A stretch of DNA of 64,000 bases. Source: Chloroflexota bacterium. GTDB lineage: Bacteria > Chloroflexota > Dehalococcoidia > Bin125. Numbering within the stretch: position 1 is the stretch's first letter; every line of letters begins with the position of its first letter. The stretch covers positions 124,001 to 188,000 of the forward strand of contig JAPPFB010000020.1 of assembly GCA_028875225.1 (NCBI GenBank), given 5' to 3'. Made by a program: the position numbers and the translations under genes. Shown one piece after another: positions 7,705 through 15,506 of this stretch. The notes beneath the pieces were generated by a model that was given only the letters and a program-made list of their open reading frames with translations, was not told the origin of the DNA and did not search any database.

Positions 7705-9102
7705 ATGTCTGACGACCAACGAGCGCTGGTCGCCCACCTGATGCGCCGCGCCGGCGCCGGTGCGACGCCTGCCCAGCTCGACGAGCTGGCCAAGCGCCCC
7801 TATAGCGAAGTGGTTGAAGAACTGATCAACCCGTCGCTGGCCGAAGACGACGACGATCTGGTCTTCCGCTACTTCCCGGCGTTGGCCAACTCGGACACGC
7901 CGTGGCCCTGGAGTGGCCGCTGGATCTACTGGATGGTCAACTCCGAATCGCCGCTGCGCGAGAAGATGGCGCTGTTCTGGCACCACGTGTTTGCGACGGC
8001 GTGGTTCAAGTCGGAGCACGGCCCGTCAATGCCGGTGCACATCCAGATGTTCCGTCAGCACGGCCTGGCCAATATGCGCGTGCTGCTGGAAGAGTTGTCG
8101 CGCGACCCGCTGATGATCTTCTGGTTGGACAACAGCGAGTCGGTCGTCGGCGCGCCGAACGAGAACTACGGACGCGAGCTGCTCGAGCTGTTCTCAATGG
8201 GCGTGGGCAACTACACCGAAGACGACATCAAGGCGGCGGCCTACAGCTTCACCGGCTGGACATTCGAACAGCCGATCCCGCTCTACCCGCACGGCGGCTA
8301 CCCGGCGCGCTTTGTCTACCGGGACGACCTGCACGATCACTCGGAGAAGGAGTTCCTGGGACACAAGGGCAACTTCAACGGTGAGGACATCATCGACATC
8401 ATCGTCCAGCAGCCAGCGACCGGCCGCTTCATTGGTCGACACCTCTACAACTTCTTCGTCAAGGACGAGCCGGGCGTGTCGGCCTGGTCGGTGACAGAGC
8501 CGGGCAACCCCGAGGCCGTGGCCGAGCTGGCCTCCGCCTTTGCCGAGTCGAATGGCGACCTTCGCGCGGTGATGCGCGTGCTGTTCAACGCCGAGTGGTT
8601 CAAAGAGGCCCGCTACGAGCGAGTCAAGTGCCCGGCCGAGTGGGTTGCGGGCGCATACAAGCTGTCGGGAACCCTGGGTGTTCCGCAGCCCGAGATGTGG
8701 AACCTGCACATGACGATGGGCGCTATGGGACAGAGCCTGATGGACCCGCCCTCGGTCGAAGGCTGGCACACGGGCAAGGAATGGATCGACGGCGGCACGC
8801 TGATGGAGCGGATCAACTTCGCCTCCAAGCTGGTTTCCGATCCGTCCACTCCGGGCGTTCAGGAACTGGTCGGTCGATTGCAGGAGCAGGGTGCAAGCAG
8901 CCCTGAGGATCTGGTTGACGCCGCGCTCGATTTCGCCGGCCCGCTGGTGGTGTCGGAGAACACACGAGCGGCGCTGCTCGAGGCGGCCTCCGACGGCGGC
9001 GATCTCTCTTTCGACGGCGACGAGGCAATCGAAGCGACCGGCCAGCGCGCGGCGCAGGCCTTGCGACTCGTCATCGCCTCTCCCGAGTATCAGTTCGCAT
9101 AG
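7705..9102 (+). CDS. DUF1800 family protein
   Basis: A 465-residue member of the DUF1800 family. The diagnostic opening HLMRRAGAGATPAQLDEL is present, as are MALFWHHVFATAW, the NYGRELLELFSMGVGNYTEDD segment, GHKGNFNGEDIIDII and the C-terminal GxxPPSVEGWxxGxxW segment. The start is ATG at 7705, preceded by GGAGAGG; a GTG three codons earlier would sit on the ribosome site. In other bacteria DUF1800 genes are typically followed by DUF1501, as here. The biochemical role is unknown. No export signal is visible. Confidence 0.92.
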   Translation: MSDDQRALVAHLMRRAGAGATPAQLDELAKRPYSEVVEELINPSLAEDDDDLVFRYFPALANSDTPWPWSGRWIYWMVNSESPLREKMALFWHHVFATAWFKSEHGPSMPVHIQMFRQHGLANMRVLLEELSRDPLMIFWLDNSESVVGAPNENYGRELLELFSMGVGNYTEDDIKAAAYSFTGWTFEQPIPLYPHGGYPARFVYRDDLHDHSEKEFLGHKGNFNGEDIIDIIVQQPATGRFIGRHLYNFFVKDEPGVSAWSVTEPGNPEAVAELASAFAESNGDLRAVMRVLFNAEWFKEARYERVKCPAEWVAGAYKLSGTLGVPQPEMWNLHMTMGAMGQSLMDPPSVEGWHTGKEWIDGGTLMERINFASKLVSDPSTPGVQELVGRLQEQGASSPEDLVDAALDFAGPLVVSENTRAALLEAASDGGDLSFDGDEAIEATGQRAAQALRLVIASPEYQFA

Positions 9103-9105
9103 GGA

Positions 9106-9172
9106 ACCCTCACCTTAACCCTCTCCCCGGAGGGAGAGGGGATTGGATTGGACTTCTCCCAAAGGGAGATGG
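9106..9172. terminator. Repeat B copy between DUF1800 and DUF1501
   Basis: Two hairpin-forming blocks, CCCTCTCCCCGGAGGGAGAGG and CTTCTCCCAAAGGGAGATGGG, begin 4 bp after the DUF1800 stop. They lie inside an otherwise co-directional gene pair, so they may lower rather than stop read-through. Confidence 0.5.
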
Positions 9173-9204
9173 GACCGAAGCAAGCAACGGAACGGAACAA
9201 GTCA

Positions 9205-10368
9205 ATGAGCGGCAACGGACACAGCGAAAAGAAGGACCCGGTCCTCGTCATCGTCCAGCTTTCGGGCGGCAACGACTTCATGAACACCCTGGTCCCGTAC
9301 AACGAGGGCCACTATTACGACGCGCGACCGCTGGTCGGGGTGCCTCAGGACGAGGTGATGCCGATCAACGACGAGCTGGGCTTCAATCCAGCCGCCGAGC
9401 GGATGAAGAAGATGTACGACAACGGCGATGTCGCCGTGGTCCAGGGCATCGGCTACCCGAATTCGTCGCGCTCGCACTTCCGCGGCATGGACATCATGCA
9501 CACCTGCGAGCCCGACCGGATTTCGACCGAGGGCTGGGTGGCAAAGCTGATCCAGCGGCTCGACCCGGATTCCGAGAATCCGCTGACCGGAATCAACATT
9601 GGCCGCGGTCTGCCGCGCGCCATGGCTGCCGCAGGCGTGACGGCGACATCGGTCGGCGACCTCGACAACTACGGCCTGATGCCTGACATCCAGGCCGAAG
9701 AAGACCGCAACCGCGACCTGGCGATCTTCAAGCGGATGTACACGCCGGCGATCGGCAGCGGGATGGTCATGGACTACCTGCGCCAGACCGGCGTTGACTC
9801 GCTGGCCGGCGCCGACATGCTGGCGCCCGTTCCCGGGATGTACGAGTCTTCCGTCGAGTACGGCGCGAATCCGATCGCCAAGGCGCTGCGCGACGTTGCC
9901 CGGATCCACACCGCCGGCCTCGGCGCTCGCGTCTTCTACACCAATCACATCGGCTACGACACGCACTCGCACCAGCCGCCGGTTCACCCCGGTCTGCTGC
10001 GCGACATGACCGGCGCGCTGGACGACTTCCTGACCGACCTGCGCGAGCATGACGCAGCCGAGGAGGTCGCGGTGCTGGTCTTCACCGAGTTCGGCCGGCG
10101 GATGAAGGACAACGGCTCGGGTACCGACCACGGTTCCGGAGGCGGCGCCTTCATCATCGGCGAAAATGTCGAGGGCGGTCTCTACGCCGAGTACCCGTCG
10201 GTCAACCCGAAGGACTGGTTGAACGGCGAGGATCTGCAGCACACGATCGACTTCCGCGGCATCTACGGCACGATGCTCGAGCAGTGGATGGGCGTCGAGC
10301 CCGAGGAGATCGTCGTGGGCGACTTCGAGCAGGTCCGCCCGTTCAAGCAGACGATGCTGGCGAACTAG
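9205..10368 (+). CDS. DUF1501 family protein (alkaline-phosphatase superfamily-like)
   Basis: A 387-residue DUF1501 protein. Typical features are LVIVQLSGGNDFMNTLVP at the start, the HFRGMDIMHT segment, NHIGYDTHSHQ and the C-terminal FTEFGRRMKDNGSGTDHGSGG. The start is ATG at 9205, because the open frame upstream runs through repeat B. Most DUF1501 proteins carry a Tat signal; this one begins directly with the domain and has no twin-arginine or hydrophobic segment. It is paired with DUF1800 upstream and an NHL protein downstream, probably as one expression unit. Confidence 0.92.
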   Translation: MSGNGHSEKKDPVLVIVQLSGGNDFMNTLVPYNEGHYYDARPLVGVPQDEVMPINDELGFNPAAERMKKMYDNGDVAVVQGIGYPNSSRSHFRGMDIMHTCEPDRISTEGWVAKLIQRLDPDSENPLTGINIGRGLPRAMAAAGVTATSVGDLDNYGLMPDIQAEEDRNRDLAIFKRMYTPAIGSGMVMDYLRQTGVDSLAGADMLAPVPGMYESSVEYGANPIAKALRDVARIHTAGLGARVFYTNHIGYDTHSHQPPVHPGLLRDMTGALDDFLTDLREHDAAEEVAVLVFTEFGRRMKDNGSGTDHGSGGGAFIIGENVEGGLYAEYPSVNPKDWLNGEDLQHTIDFRGIYGTMLEQWMGVEPEEIVVGDFEQVRPFKQTMLAN

Positions 10369-10379
10369 TCAGCATTGAC

Positions 10380-10492
10380 CGAGCTCCCCCCTTTGGGGGA
10401 GTTGTCGCGTAGCGACTGAGGGGGCCGCTCGCGACGTACCGGACGCCCTCTCAGCCTTCGGCTGCTCCCCCAAAGGGGGAGCTCTGAGAGGC
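10380..10492. repeat. Repeat B, inverted pair
   Basis: GAGCTCCCCCCTTTGGGGGAG (from about 10380) is followed by GTCGCGTAGCGAC and GAGGGGG. About 60 bp on comes an oppositely oriented block ending CTCCCCCAAAGGGGGAGCTC. Each half folds on its own, and the two halves can also pair into a long stem. The element lies 12 bp after the DUF1501 stop and just before the NHL ribosome site. Confidence 0.75.
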
Positions 10493-10510
10493 CCAAGGAG
10501 GAGGTTCCAG

Positions 10511-11533
10511 ATGGCATTCCCACACGCGATGCTGCGTTGCGGCTACCCCTATGAGCGAGTGATGGGCATGCGCCGGGTCACGACGTTCCCGGTCGACATT
10601 GCGATCGGCGATGACCGGATCTACGTGGTTGGCCGGACAGAGCTCGGGGTCGGCGGCAACATTCGCATGGTCTCGCTGAAGACCGACGACGAGCTGGGCG
10701 ACGACCTGACGCACGGCGACCTGGGCACGATGGCCGACACGGGACACCTCTGGCCGGTCGGGCTGCTGCGCACAGACGACGGCAACCTGCATGTGCTCGA
10801 CGAAGGCAACCACAACGTCACGACCTACTCACCCGAGGGCGAGAAGCTCAACCAGTGGGGCGAGCACGGCTCGGGACCGGGACAACTGGACCGGCCGTCG
10901 GGCTTCGCCTTCGACGCCGACGGCAACGTCTGGGTAGTCGACACGCAGAATCACCGGATCCAGCAGTTCTCGTCCGACGGCGAGCACATCGGCGGGTTCG
11001 GCGAGTTCGGCGACGGCCCGGGTCAGTTCAACATGCCCTGGGGCATCACGTTCGACTCTGAAGGCGACCTGTACATCTCCGACTGGCGCAACGACCGCGT
11101 CCAAAAGCTGACCGCATCCGGTGAGCACATCATGGACTTCGGTACGCGGCCGGGCTACGAGGTGGGCCGACCGTGCGGCGTCGCGGTCGACGAGCACGGA
11201 GACCTCTACGTCGCCGAGCGCAACAAGCACCGGGTCGTGATGTACGACCACCGCGGCCGCTACATCGAGTCGTTCTATGGCGCGGCGACGCTGGGCCGGA
11301 TGGGCCGTGAGTACATCCGCGCCAACCAGAAAACGTTGCGTCTGCGCGAGATGACATCGCTGGAGGAGCAGAAGCTGCTGCGCTTCCCGCAAGGCGTCCG
11401 ATACCACGAGGGGCGACTCTACATCTGCGACTTCGGCAGCCATCGCGTCCAGGTCTTCAAGAAGGACGCCGAAGCGCTGACCGAACAGCAGATCATGGCC
11501 GAGCTTCGGGCCCCGACGCTCTCGACCACTTAG
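10511..11533 (+). CDS. NHL-repeat beta-propeller protein
   Basis: A 340-residue protein made of NHL repeats, each with the pattern PxGxAxDxxGNxxVxDTxNHRIQxFxxxG. The clearest are at about residues 132-175, 180-222 and 228-262. These repeats form beta-propellers that bind proteins, RNA or polysaccharide. AGGAGGAGG lies 7 nt before the ATG. There is no signal peptide, in agreement with the two proteins encoded upstream, so all three may work in the cytoplasm. A specific ligand cannot be read from the sequence. Confidence 0.9.
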   Translation: MAFPHAMLRCGYPYERVMGMRRVTTFPVDIAIGDDRIYVVGRTELGVGGNIRMVSLKTDDELGDDLTHGDLGTMADTGHLWPVGLLRTDDGNLHVLDEGNHNVTTYSPEGEKLNQWGEHGSGPGQLDRPSGFAFDADGNVWVVDTQNHRIQQFSSDGEHIGGFGEFGDGPGQFNMPWGITFDSEGDLYISDWRNDRVQKLTASGEHIMDFGTRPGYEVGRPCGVAVDEHGDLYVAERNKHRVVMYDHRGRYIESFYGAATLGRMGREYIRANQKTLRLREMTSLEEQKLLRFPQGVRYHEGRLYICDFGSHRVQVFKKDAEALTEQQIMAELRAPTLSTT

Positions 11534-11562
11534 GACGCTCCTGAACAGATCGGGCGAAGCCA

Positions 11563-11901
11563 GTGCCGATGGTCTTCGGCTTCGCGACGCATCGCCGCCA
11601 ACAACTGGAGGCGGAGTTCCTGCGGATTGCCGGTTCGATGCGTCAGCTCGGCGCCGAGCGCTTCTGGTTGACGGGCGACCTGGCGCGCGACGAGATCGGT
11701 CCCGAGTCCGAGCTCGAACTGCTCATCGTTCACGAAACGGAGCAGCCGTTCCACCGCCGTTCGGACTTCTTTCAGACCCATCTGAGGCCGCAGGTCGGAA
11801 CGACCTTTATTGTCTACACGCCCGAGGAGTTTGACGATCTCTGCGACTCGGATCGCGTGATTGTCGAAGCGACCGCTCTGAGCGAAGAGGTGGTGGTGTG
11901 A
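11563..11901 (+). CDS. MNT-type nucleotidyltransferase-like protein, altered active site
   Basis: A 112-residue protein with the layout of a minimal nucleotidyltransferase. The usual GS...DxD signature reads LTGDLARDEIGPESELELLI: the Ser of GS is Asp39 and the DxD pair is Glu50-x-Glu52. The GTG start was chosen by position. Its stop overlaps the start of the HEPN gene by 4 bp (GTGA). The MNT/HEPN arrangement is a known toxin-antitoxin pattern in which the MNT protein modifies HEPN by adding AMP. With these substitutions the enzyme may be inactive or use different chemistry. Confidence 0.75.
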   Translation: MPMVFGFATHRRQQLEAEFLRIAGSMRQLGAERFWLTGDLARDEIGPESELELLIVHETEQPFHRRSDFFQTHLRPQVGTTFIVYTPEEFDDLCDSDRVIVEATALSEEVVV

Positions 11902-12308
11902 GCACGCGGTCGGAGGCGGAGCGCTGGCTGTCTCAGGCGCAGCACGACCTGGAAGCGGCCGAATACGCCACGAGCGGCGGCTTTCACGCGTTGGCCTGTT
12001 TCCTGTCCCAACAGTCGGGTGAGAAGGCCGTGGCCGGGTATCTCTTCGCCCGCGGCGCCGATCATGTCTGGGGTCACGCGCTTGCCGATCTCTGTGAAGA
12101 CGCCATGCAGCTCGACAAGTCCTTCGACGTGATCAAGTCGGTGGCGATGCTGTTGGACAAGTACCATCACCCGACGCGTTATCCGACAGGCCTGCCCGGC
12201 GGCATTCCTTACGACGCCTATGATCACACCGACTCGTCTCGCGCGATCGAGATCGCTCGGGATGTGCTTCAATTCGTAGAGACCCGCCTCAGTTCGCTCG
12301 ACCAGTGA
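11898..12308 (+). CDS. HEPN domain protein
   Basis: A 136-residue HEPN domain (PF05168-like). It has the opening AERWLSQAQHDLEAAEYA, FLSQQSGEKAVAGYLFARG in the middle and the C-terminal HPTRYPTGLPGGIPYDAYDH followed by a helix. The catalytic RX4-6H motif of RNase-active HEPN toxins is not obvious; the protein carries the TRYP form common in MNT-associated members. GTG start, 4-bp overlap with the MNT gene before it and with the 97-residue gene after it, which indicates translational coupling. Confidence 0.88.
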   Translation: MSTRSEAERWLSQAQHDLEAAEYATSGGFHALACFLSQQSGEKAVAGYLFARGADHVWGHALADLCEDAMQLDKSFDVIKSVAMLLDKYHHPTRYPTGLPGGIPYDAYDHTDSSRAIEIARDVLQFVETRLSSLDQ

Positions 12309-12598
12309 TCCAGTTCCGACACGTCCGACTGAACGAATACCACTGCGCCCTGCTGGAGGACCTGATGGAGTTCCAGGATGCGGCGGAGCCTCGGGCGGTG
12401 ATCGTCGAAGAAGCGGTGGCCGAGGATGGACTGGTCTTTCGTCCAGCGCTTCGGCACAGCGGATACCACCCGGGTGTTCTGGCCAAGCTGGTAGAGCATG
12501 GCCTGATCGATCTGACTCACGTTGGAGACTCTGCTTACCGGGTCTATGTCACTCCAGTCGGACGGGACTGCTATGACGACATGTGCGGTCTGACCTGA
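12305..12598 (+). CDS. Small unrecognised protein, possibly winged-helix
   Basis: A 97-residue protein whose GTG start overlaps the HEPN stop by 4 bp. The second half (HPGVLAKLVEHGLIDLTHVGDSAYRVYVTPVGRD) has the rhythm of a winged-helix recognition helix and wing, as in small transcription regulators. This is a weak inference. It completes a tight run with MNT and HEPN, so an autoregulator of that pair is one possibility. Confidence 0.55.
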   Translation: MIQFRHVRLNEYHCALLEDLMEFQDAAEPRAVIVEEAVAEDGLVFRPALRHSGYHPGVLAKLVEHGLIDLTHVGDSAYRVYVTPVGRDCYDDMCGLT

Positions 12599-12603
12599 AC
12601 CAG

Positions 12604-13539
12604 ATGTCGTTGAAACGAACCGAACCGCATCTGCCTCGTCCGCTCTCGCCGCAGCGCCTGGGAGCAATTCGCAAACGGCTGCTCCAGTGGTACGCCGGCA
12701 ACGAGCAGCCGTTCCCCTGGCGGCATGCCCGCGACCCCTATGCCGCCCTGGTCGCGGCAGTCTGCGCACAGCAAACTCAGATGTCGCGTGTGCTTGAAGT
12801 CTACGACCGATGGATGAGCGCGTTTCCGACGATCGAGGATTTGGCCCAGGCCACCAGCGCTGAGGCCATTCGTGTCTGGGGGCGTGCCGGCTACCCACGC
12901 CGGGCGGTGTATCTCCATCAAACCGCACAGGTTGTATGTAACGAACTTGGAGGTCAGTTGCCAACCGACCGCAAAGCGCTCGAACGCCTACCCGGAGTCG
13001 GTCCATTCACGGCAGCGATCATTCTGAATTTTGGACACGGAATCGATGCTGCAGCCGTAGATACGAACATTACAAGGGTGCTGGGGCGAGTGTTGTTCGG
13101 CGCGTTGCAACCGGCGCTCGAGACCCGGCCTGCGGACATACGTTGGGCCACCGAGCGTTTGCTGCCAGAGAACCAGGCCACGCGATGGAACCCGGCATTG
13201 ATGGACTTTGGCGCATCGATTTGCACGCCGAATCCGAAGTGTGATTCCTGCCCGCTGCCTCGACTATGCGACGCCCACGCGAAGTTCATGTCAGGAGCCA
13301 GGGCTTCGGCCGTTCGCGCCCAGTCGTCATTTGTCGGATCGCAACGTGAGATACGGGGCCTGTTGATGTCGCTGCTTCGCGACGCCGACGGTCCGTTGCC
13401 ACGTGACTCAGTTCTGCTTGATGTAGTGCAACGTACGGGGGCGAAGCGGTCGCGGGTCACATTGGCGGAGCGCTCGCTGATTGAGGATGGCCTGATTCGC
13501 CGTGGCGATCATAAGTTATTTCTCGGTAGCGAGAGATAG
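12604..13539 (+). CDS. mutY: MutY-like adenine glycosylase, catalytic Glu replaced
   Basis: A 311-residue HhH-GPD DNA glycosylase closest in style to the actinobacterial MutY group (WGRAGYPRRAVYLH). The helix-hairpin-helix is LPGVGPFTAA (129-138) with catalytic Asp153 (VDTN). Four cysteines (207, 213, 216, 222) form a C-x5-C-x2-C-x5-C cluster, one residue shorter than the usual C-x6. Where E. coli MutY has catalytic Glu37 before QQTQ, this protein has Ala52. The NUDIX-like C-terminal domain is missing; a winged-helix-like tail is present. ATG at 12604 was chosen; a GTG at 12583 would overlap the previous gene. Confidence 0.8.
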   Translation: MSLKRTEPHLPRPLSPQRLGAIRKRLLQWYAGNEQPFPWRHARDPYAALVAAVCAQQTQMSRVLEVYDRWMSAFPTIEDLAQATSAEAIRVWGRAGYPRRAVYLHQTAQVVCNELGGQLPTDRKALERLPGVGPFTAAIILNFGHGIDAAAVDTNITRVLGRVLFGALQPALETRPADIRWATERLLPENQATRWNPALMDFGASICTPNPKCDSCPLPRLCDAHAKFMSGARASAVRAQSSFVGSQREIRGLLMSLLRDADGPLPRDSVLLDVVQRTGAKRSRVTLAERSLIEDGLIRRGDHKLFLGSER

Positions 13540-13570
13540 TTGACCAAGTCCGCGATTGTTTGCATATACT
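13540..13570 (+). promoter_or_regulatory. Candidate promoter for the coiled-coil/wHTH gene
   Basis: TTGACC (13540-13545) and TATACT (13565-13570) are separated by 19 bp, in an AT-richer stretch between the MutY-like stop and the next gene. This would give a leader of about 75 nt before the ATG at 13650. The spacer is longer than the optimum. Confidence 0.4.
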
Positions 13571-13649
13571 ATCGGCGCGGCCGGCCGACAGCGGCCTCAG
13601 GGTCTGTTGCGGCGCAGTGCCGTGTTCAGTAGTGAAAGGACATTCGTCA

Positions 13650-14174
13650 ATGGCTGGCGACTTTGAAGATCAATTGCGAGCAGAGCTTGCCGGCATCCAG
13701 GCGGAGGTCGAGCGACTGGAGAACAAGCGTCGACTGATCCATGAACTGCTGAGCAATGAGTCGGGCAGCGCGGCAGGGGCAGCGTCCGCGGCGAAACCCA
13801 CCAGGCGACGGGCAGCGCGGCGGGCCGGCGCTCCGGCAAAACGGACCCGCCGGCCCAGGGGACTGATTACCGGTAAGGTCCGCGAATTCCTGGGCCAACA
13901 GAGCGAACCGGTTCACGCGACCGAGATTCTCGCCTTCCTTGAGCAGAACGATGCGGCTCCGCAATCGGCCAAGCCCATGCCGACGCTGCAGTCGACGCTC
14001 CAGCGGATGAAGGAAATGGGCGAGATCCAGAACACTGGTCGGAATCGGTGGACGTTGATCTCGGGTGGTAGCGGCGGCGGAGAAGGCTCTGCTGCACCGG
14101 TAGCTCGTAGCGATGGCCCCCCGGTGGTCACCTCCACGACCACGTTCGGCGCCCGTCCGCTCGGCAACCAGTAG
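13650..14174 (+). CDS. Putative DNA-binding protein with coiled coil and winged helix
   Basis: A 174-residue protein: an N-terminal coiled coil (FEDQLRAELAGIQAEVERLE), then a basic Arg/Lys/Ala-rich linker (about 50-75, histone-tail-like), then a winged-helix-like domain (GLITGKVREFL...VHATEILAFLE...TLQSTLQRMKEMGEIQ). A Gly/Ser-rich tail ends it. The layout suggests a nucleoid or transcription regulator that dimerises through the coiled coil. ATG at 13650 has AAAGGA upstream; the longer open frame lacks a matching signal. No close family was recognised. Confidence 0.7.
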   Translation: MAGDFEDQLRAELAGIQAEVERLENKRRLIHELLSNESGSAAGAASAAKPTRRRAARRAGAPAKRTRRPRGLITGKVREFLGQQSEPVHATEILAFLEQNDAAPQSAKPMPTLQSTLQRMKEMGEIQNTGRNRWTLISGGSGGGEGSAAPVARSDGPPVVTSTTTFGARPLGNQ

Positions 14175-14267
14175 CTGGCCACGAGCCGGTAGCATACGGT
14201 CGCACGCGACCCGTCGTCGCGGCGGGCTGATTGACCGCAGAATTCGCAGACCAGGGAGCATGACGAC

Positions 14268-14588
14268 ATGTTGTTCGAACTTCGCCAGTACACGATCAAC
14301 GAAGGACGCCGCGAGGAGTTCGTGAAGTTGATGGAAGAGCAGATCATTCCCTTCCAGACCGCGCAGGGCATGACGATCCTGGGTTCCTTCATCTCCGAGG
14401 AAGACGACAACACCTACGTCTGGATTCGACGATTCCACTCCGAGGAAGAGCGGGAGCGGTTGTACGACGCCGTCTACAACTCCGATCACTGGAAGAACGA
14501 CATCGCGCCGCAGGTTGGCGAGATGATGAGCCGCGACAGCATTTCGGTGAGGCGGCTCGAGGCCACGCCGCGGTCGCCGATTCAGTAA
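14268..14588 (+). CDS. NIPSNAP family protein
   Basis: A 106-residue NIPSNAP domain, a dimeric alpha/beta-barrel fold. It begins MLFELRQYTINEGRREEFV and includes the typical WIRRFxSEEERERLYDAVYNSDHWK segment. Family members bind small or modified ligands, but the reaction here is unknown. GGGAG lies about 8 nt upstream. The stop codon directly abuts the GTG of the following thioesterase-like gene, so the two are co-translated. Confidence 0.9.
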   Translation: MLFELRQYTINEGRREEFVKLMEEQIIPFQTAQGMTILGSFISEEDDNTYVWIRRFHSEEERERLYDAVYNSDHWKNDIAPQVGEMMSRDSISVRRLEATPRSPIQ

Positions 14589-15446
14589 GTGTCTGCAGCA
14601 TCGCCGGAACCGTCCGCGGAGCCTGGCGCGCCGCCGCTCGCCGTGCCCGGCGACCCGCTCTTCAGGCAAGACGACGACCACTACATTCCCACCGATCGCG
14701 CGCGCGGGCCATGGACGTTTGACTCCCTGCATGGGAGTCCCGTCGCCGCGTTGATTGCCCACTGCGTCGAGCTGCGGATGCTCGAATCCGTTTCGGCGTC
14801 AACCGACGCCGGCGAGTTGCGGATCGCGCGTCAGACGATCGACCTGTTTCGTCGAGTTCCGTACGGACCGCTGTCGGTCGATGTCGAGCAGATTCGCGAA
14901 GGGCGCCGGGTAGCGGTGTTTCAGACGCGTGTGAGTTGCGACGGCAAGCTGCTGACGCAGGCGACATCGCTCTGTCTCCGCGCAAACGAGAGGCTGGGCT
15001 CCGTCGGGGCCGATCACGCGGTCGAACCGCCCCCGCCGCCTGATGAGGCGACGCCAAACGTCGTGGACCGCGTCGGCAATCGCTGGGTGTCGTATCCGGG
15101 CACGCTCGAGATGCGGCATGTCGTTTCGCCGGGTGGATCGCAACCTCCAGTGGTCTGGATCAGAAATGATGCGCGTGTCGTCGCCGATTCGCCTCTGACG
15201 CCAGCCGTGCGCGCCGCCGGAATCGCTGATTTCGTCTCTCCGTTCGCCAACATGCAGCCGGGTCGCAGTGGTTACGTCAACGCCGACATCACCATGCACC
15301 TGCATCGCCAACCGGTTGGAGAGTGGCATTACCTGCGTGTCGTCTCTCGTGGCGCGTCCGACGGCGTCGCGACGGCTCAGGCGGTGCTGGGCGACCGTCT
15401 CGGCGCATACGGAGCCAGTTCGGCCGCCAGCCTGATTAACATCTGA
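14589..15446 (+). CDS. Thioesterase-like double-hotdog protein
   Basis: A 285-residue protein of the acyl-CoA thioesterase-like (TesB-related) type. The N-terminal hotdog shows GPWTFDSLHGSPVAALIAHCVE and TIDLFRRVPYGPLSVDVEQIREGRR; the C-terminal hotdog shows ANMQPGRSGYVNADITMHLHRQPVGEWHYL. It starts with GTG immediately after the NIPSNAP stop. The natural acyl substrate is unknown. Confidence 0.85.
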   Translation: MSAASPEPSAEPGAPPLAVPGDPLFRQDDDHYIPTDRARGPWTFDSLHGSPVAALIAHCVELRMLESVSASTDAGELRIARQTIDLFRRVPYGPLSVDVEQIREGRRVAVFQTRVSCDGKLLTQATSLCLRANERLGSVGADHAVEPPPPPDEATPNVVDRVGNRWVSYPGTLEMRHVVSPGGSQPPVVWIRNDARVVADSPLTPAVRAAGIADFVSPFANMQPGRSGYVNADITMHLHRQPVGEWHYLRVVSRGASDGVATAQAVLGDRLGAYGASSAASLINI

Positions 15447-15506
15447 CACATGAACGGACTGGGTCCTCACGTGGCGTCCGCAGACGTGGAACGTTAATCT
15501 CTAGTC

